From positions 1-7,754 of the forward strand of contig JAITDB010000015.1 in assembly GCA_031282785.1 (NCBI GenBank): 7,754 nucleotides of DNA, given 5' to 3'. The position numbers and the translations under genes are program-made. The stretch's first letter is position 1, and each line of letters opens with the position of its first letter. The notes below the pieces were generated by a model. It saw only the letters and a list, made by a program, of their open reading frames with translations, was not told the origin of the DNA and did not search any database. Source of the DNA: Holosporaceae bacterium. Lineage in GTDB: Bacteria > Pseudomonadota > Alphaproteobacteria > UBA3830. Shown piece after piece: positions 5,555-7,754 of this stretch.

Positions 5555-7750
5555 TTAATCATCGTTATCTTTATCGTCATTCGGACGAACAGTAAATGCG
5601 TACATACTCTGCAATAAAGTTGTACCATACGGCACATTTCTATAGGTTCGTTTCGCAGATGTACTGGAACTGGACGAAGATACAGCTGCATCAGAACTAC
5701 TGGAGCTAGACGAAGATACAGCTGCGTCAGAATTACTGGAACTGGACGAAGATGCGTTGGCTTTCTTCTCATTTTCCATGAAATGCTTCAACTGATTTCT
5801 TTCGTTATTAATAAGTGTAATAATATCGAAATCATTTATACCCAAAATAAATCTTCCCCACAGTTTCCCTTGTTCATTTAGTACATGGGCATAACACTGC
5901 TCGAAAGGTCTAGGATATTTTGAAGGAGCAATAGCAGCCATTTTATCCGTTTGCGTTTTTTTAGGAGGCAGCTCACCACCACTGTATCTTTTATGTGCGT
6001 CTTTGGTCGTCGGCAAAATATTGAGCGGCATCACTAGCGTTTTTGTCTGCGCTTTTTGATCTAGATAGATACTGTAGGTTTGCTTTTTTAATTGCTCCTT
6101 TATAGATGAAGAAATATTGTAGGAATATGGTCTTCTTCTAGCCTGCCTAGACGACGATTTTGAACCTAGTACGCATGACTTGACCCATGGGATATATTTT
6201 AATGTATCCCTTATCATGCCACTATGAAAAAATACTCTCGGCAGAGAAACGTAACCAGGTGCAGGTGATCTTCCAAGTGTAGGAGGCGGAGGCGATGCCC
6301 CAGGTGAAGGTGATCTTCCTGGAGCAGGTGATCTCCCTGGAGCAGGAGAAGGTGAAGGGGATGCTCCTGGTGAAGGGGATCGTCCAGATCCGTATAATTC
6401 ATCATTATCATCATCATTATAAGAATTAAAGTTCATAAATGTATTATATCTAGAGACAGGATAACTCCTATGAACAGTAGATTTATTCTCAGAAGGTTCC
6501 ATTTCATAATCCGGAGGAGGTGACGCAGCTCTTGTTCCAGATATCCAATTAGGAGCTGGTGACCTTCCTCCGTTTCCTCTCCAACTTTCATCACTGTCAT
6601 CATCGTCAGATTCATCGTATTCCTCTATATAATATTCGTTCTGATGTAGGAACGCTTTCAAATTTTTCCAAATAATTTTCATGTTAAGCGTTTCATTTAT
6701 AGGAGTATCAGCATTGGCTTTATTCAAATCGATCAACGCTGCAGGAATAACTGGATGCTGTACATTTTTATCCAAGCCCTCATATTCTTCTCCCACTAAA
6801 ATTTGAGAATCCCGTTCCTTAAAAAACGAAGAAGGATCTTTCGATAAATCGCTGCTGGACGATGAAGAGCTACTACTGGACGACGAAGAACTACTACTGG
6901 ACAGCGGCGGAGTAATTGAGATATGGTCTCTATTAGGAATGCTCTCAAGTGAAAGCAAAGAAGGCGGATTGTTCTTTTCCTTAAGTGACTCCAGCATTTT
7001 ATCGATCACAGCAGCATTTTGCGTATCAATTGCTGAGATTTCTTCTGGACTGTTACTGTTGATAAGAGCGCGAGCCTTTCTTAGATACATATCTTTTATC
7101 GCTTTTTCTGCTTCATCATCGTCTGCGATGTTTATAAAAGCAATGGCTTCTTCCGCGCTAAACGGCCTGTTCTCTTGTTCATTTATATAGTCCAAAAGCA
7201 TTGACAACAAAAAATCATTTCTTTTAATAAGAAAATTCTCGCCGGTAGATATTTTTTTCAGTAGCAATTCCTTATAGGCATTTGAAATTTTACTATCCAA
7301 AAGCTTATAGGAAATACCACTTTTCATAAAATACTTTGTTGTTTCCTTTTTCTTCTCTTTTTCCTTATCTTCTTGTTCGCTTTTTCCTATATTTTTAAGA
7401 TGCGATGATGATGAAGAAAAATACGGGAATGGAGGAGGAAGAGATGAAAATGGAGGTGGAAAAGATGAAGATGAGGAAGGCGAAGATGGAAGAAGAGAGA
7501 TTATCTCATTCTTAATATTTTCGACCCCCTCAGAAAAATCTAGATTCTTATTAATATATCCCAGAAGATCGTTATCTATACGCGCAAGCAAAATATTCTC
7601 TACCTCTGTAGGCATTTTATCTGCAAAGACGTCTGACATGATTTTTAGTATCATATGATTATTGGAGAGCCGTTGCTTTCTGGATATCGTCAAATCACTT
7701 ACCAAATTCAGAGTGAATCTATCGCAAAAAGTTTTTATAATTGCCGGCAT
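5555..7750 (-). CDS. Large low-complexity Ser/Pro/Asp-rich protein, function unknown (5' end possibly outside window)
   Basis: I do not recognise this 731-codon product. The first ATG in the window is at 7750, only four bases from the edge, with no upstream stop or ribosome site visible, so the real start may lie outside. Residues 1-85 look helical. Residues 87-116 are a Pro/Ser/Phe tract (SFPPPFSSLPPPFPYF), followed by a Lys/Glu-rich stretch (about 124-137) and a mostly helical region (140-270). Seventeen consecutive serines occupy 284-300. Acidic tracts follow (for example ESDDDDSDE), then an Arg-Ser-Pro/Pro-Gly repeat block (about 395-500) with a PPDY motif at 412-415, a basic region, and 12-residue repeats of six or more Ser plus DAAV (about 666-698). 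The end is acidic (NDDKDNDD). There is no obvious signal peptide, membrane segment or catalytic motif. An intrinsic terminator follows. The composition is eukaryote-like; a secreted, host-directed or surface protein is possible but unproven. Confidence 0.75.
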   Translation of the reverse strand: MPAIIKTFCDRFTLNLVSDLTISRKQRLSNNHMILKIMSDVFADKMPTEVENILLARIDNDLLGYINKNLDFSEGVENIKNEIISLLPSSPSSSSSFPPPFSSLPPPFPYFSSSSSHLKNIGKSEQEDKEKEKKKETTKYFMKSGISYKLLDSKISNAYKELLLKKISTGENFLIKRNDFLLSMLLDYINEQENRPFSAEEAIAFINIADDDEAEKAIKDMYLRKARALINSNSPEEISAIDTQNAAVIDKMLESLKEKNNPPSLLSLESIPNRDHISITPPLSSSSSSSSSSSSSSSSSDLSKDPSSFFKERDSQILVGEEYEGLDKNVQHPVIPAALIDLNKANADTPINETLNMKIIWKNLKAFLHQNEYYIEEYDESDDDDSDESWRGNGGRSPAPNWISGTRAASPPPDYEMEPSENKSTVHRSYPVSRYNTFMNFNSYNDDDNDELYGSGRSPSPGASPSPSPAPGRSPAPGRSPSPGASPPPPTLGRSPAPGYVSLPRVFFHSGMIRDTLKYIPWVKSCVLGSKSSSRQARRRPYSYNISSSIKEQLKKQTYSIYLDQKAQTKTLVMPLNILPTTKDAHKRYSGGELPPKKTQTDKMAAIAPSKYPRPFEQCYAHVLNEQGKLWGRFILGINDFDIITLINNERNQLKHFMENEKKANASSSSSSNSDAAVSSSSSSSSDAAVSSSSSSTSAKRTYRNVPYGTTLLQSMYAFTVRPNDDKDNDD
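5664..5753 (-). repeat. 36-bp tandem repeat (2.5 copies) encoding Ser-rich 12-residue units
   Basis: Copies start at 5664, 5700 and 5736 (the last is 18 bases). On the plus strand each begins CTGGAACTGGACGAAGAT with few differences. The reverse strand encodes serine runs separated by Ser-Asp-Ala-Ala-Val. The repeats are directly abutting and in frame, so they are coding tandem repeats. Confidence 0.85.
6254..6385 (-). repeat. 18-bp-based coding repeat, Gly-Arg-Ser-Pro-Ser/Ala-Pro units
   Basis: The reverse strand encodes six consecutive units: four of the form GRSPSP or GRSPAP and two longer variants beginning GASP (GASPSPSPAP and GASPPPPTL). Units are 18 bases, with the variants 27 and 30. 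Diverged copies appear upstream in the protein (GGRSPAP at residues 394-400, AASPPP at 408-413). The block forms a disordered, positively charged SP-rich segment. Confidence 0.8.
6851..6901 (-). repeat. 21-bp coding repeat making a 17-serine run
   Basis: The reverse strand carries unit TCCAGTAGTAGTTCTTCGTC plus G, a second copy with two changes, and a partial third. All codons are serine, using TCC, AGT, AGC, TCT, TCG and TCA. The run therefore arose by duplication of a mixed unit, not by slippage of one codon. Confidence 0.8.
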
Positions 7751-7754
7751 GTTT

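Noticed and set aside
5664..5753. 36-bp repeats as a CRISPR array
   Set aside because: The repeats are directly abutting without spacers, are in frame in a coding region and encode serine-rich units.
6214..6615. Other-frame minus-strand ORFs inside the low-complexity gene
   Set aside because: They are Leu/His/Met-rich products of the same repeats read in another frame, with no independent support.

Overview
The window carries mostly chromosomal housekeeping and signalling genes from a moderately AT-rich bacterium. The proofreading exonuclease DnaQ resembles alphaproteobacterial and rickettsial epsilon subunits, and the valyl-tRNA synthetase is of the ordinary bacterial type. With a large low-complexity Ser/Pro/Asp protein of eukaryote-like composition beside them, this suggests a host-associated alphaproteobacterium (Rickettsiales- or Holosporales-like). 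That placement is inference; no rRNA or other decisive marker is present.

Layout. Positions 1-1848 (minus strand) hold a three-gene partner-switching cassette, transcribed in the order REC-PP2C phosphatase (RsbU-like), HATPase anti-sigma kinase (RsbW-like), STAS anti-anti-sigma factor (RsbV-like, cut by the window edge). Each stop codon is one base from the next start, so the genes form a tight, probably translationally coupled operon. The phosphatase gene has a one-base deletion-type frameshift near position 880. It moves the last 64 residues, including the conserved Ser-Asp-Asp-Ile-Thr metal-binding motif, into another frame. A short divergent promoter region (1849-1909) separates this operon from dnaQ (1910-2605, plus strand).

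dnaQ and valS (2683-5316, minus) converge on a 77-base spacer that contains a long T/A-flanked inverted repeat. Upstream of valS, a 238-base intergenic region holds a 22-codon candidate small ORF, a second T8...A8 inverted repeat of nearly the same size, a small GC hairpin and a classic intrinsic terminator. That terminator belongs to the last gene, a 731-codon ORF (5555-7750, minus) of unknown function. This protein has serine homopolymers, an Arg-Ser-Pro-rich repeat block, acidic tracts and a PPxY-type motif. Its true start may lie beyond the right edge.

How the genes work together. The three signalling genes would form a phosphorylation switch: the REC domain receives a signal, the phosphatase dephosphorylates the STAS protein, and the STAS protein then titrates the kinase away from a sigma factor or other target not present here. 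dnaQ (replication fidelity) and valS (translation) are housekeeping neighbours with no functional link to the switch. The low-complexity protein is the most unusual item and could be a host-directed protein, but the sequence alone does not show that.
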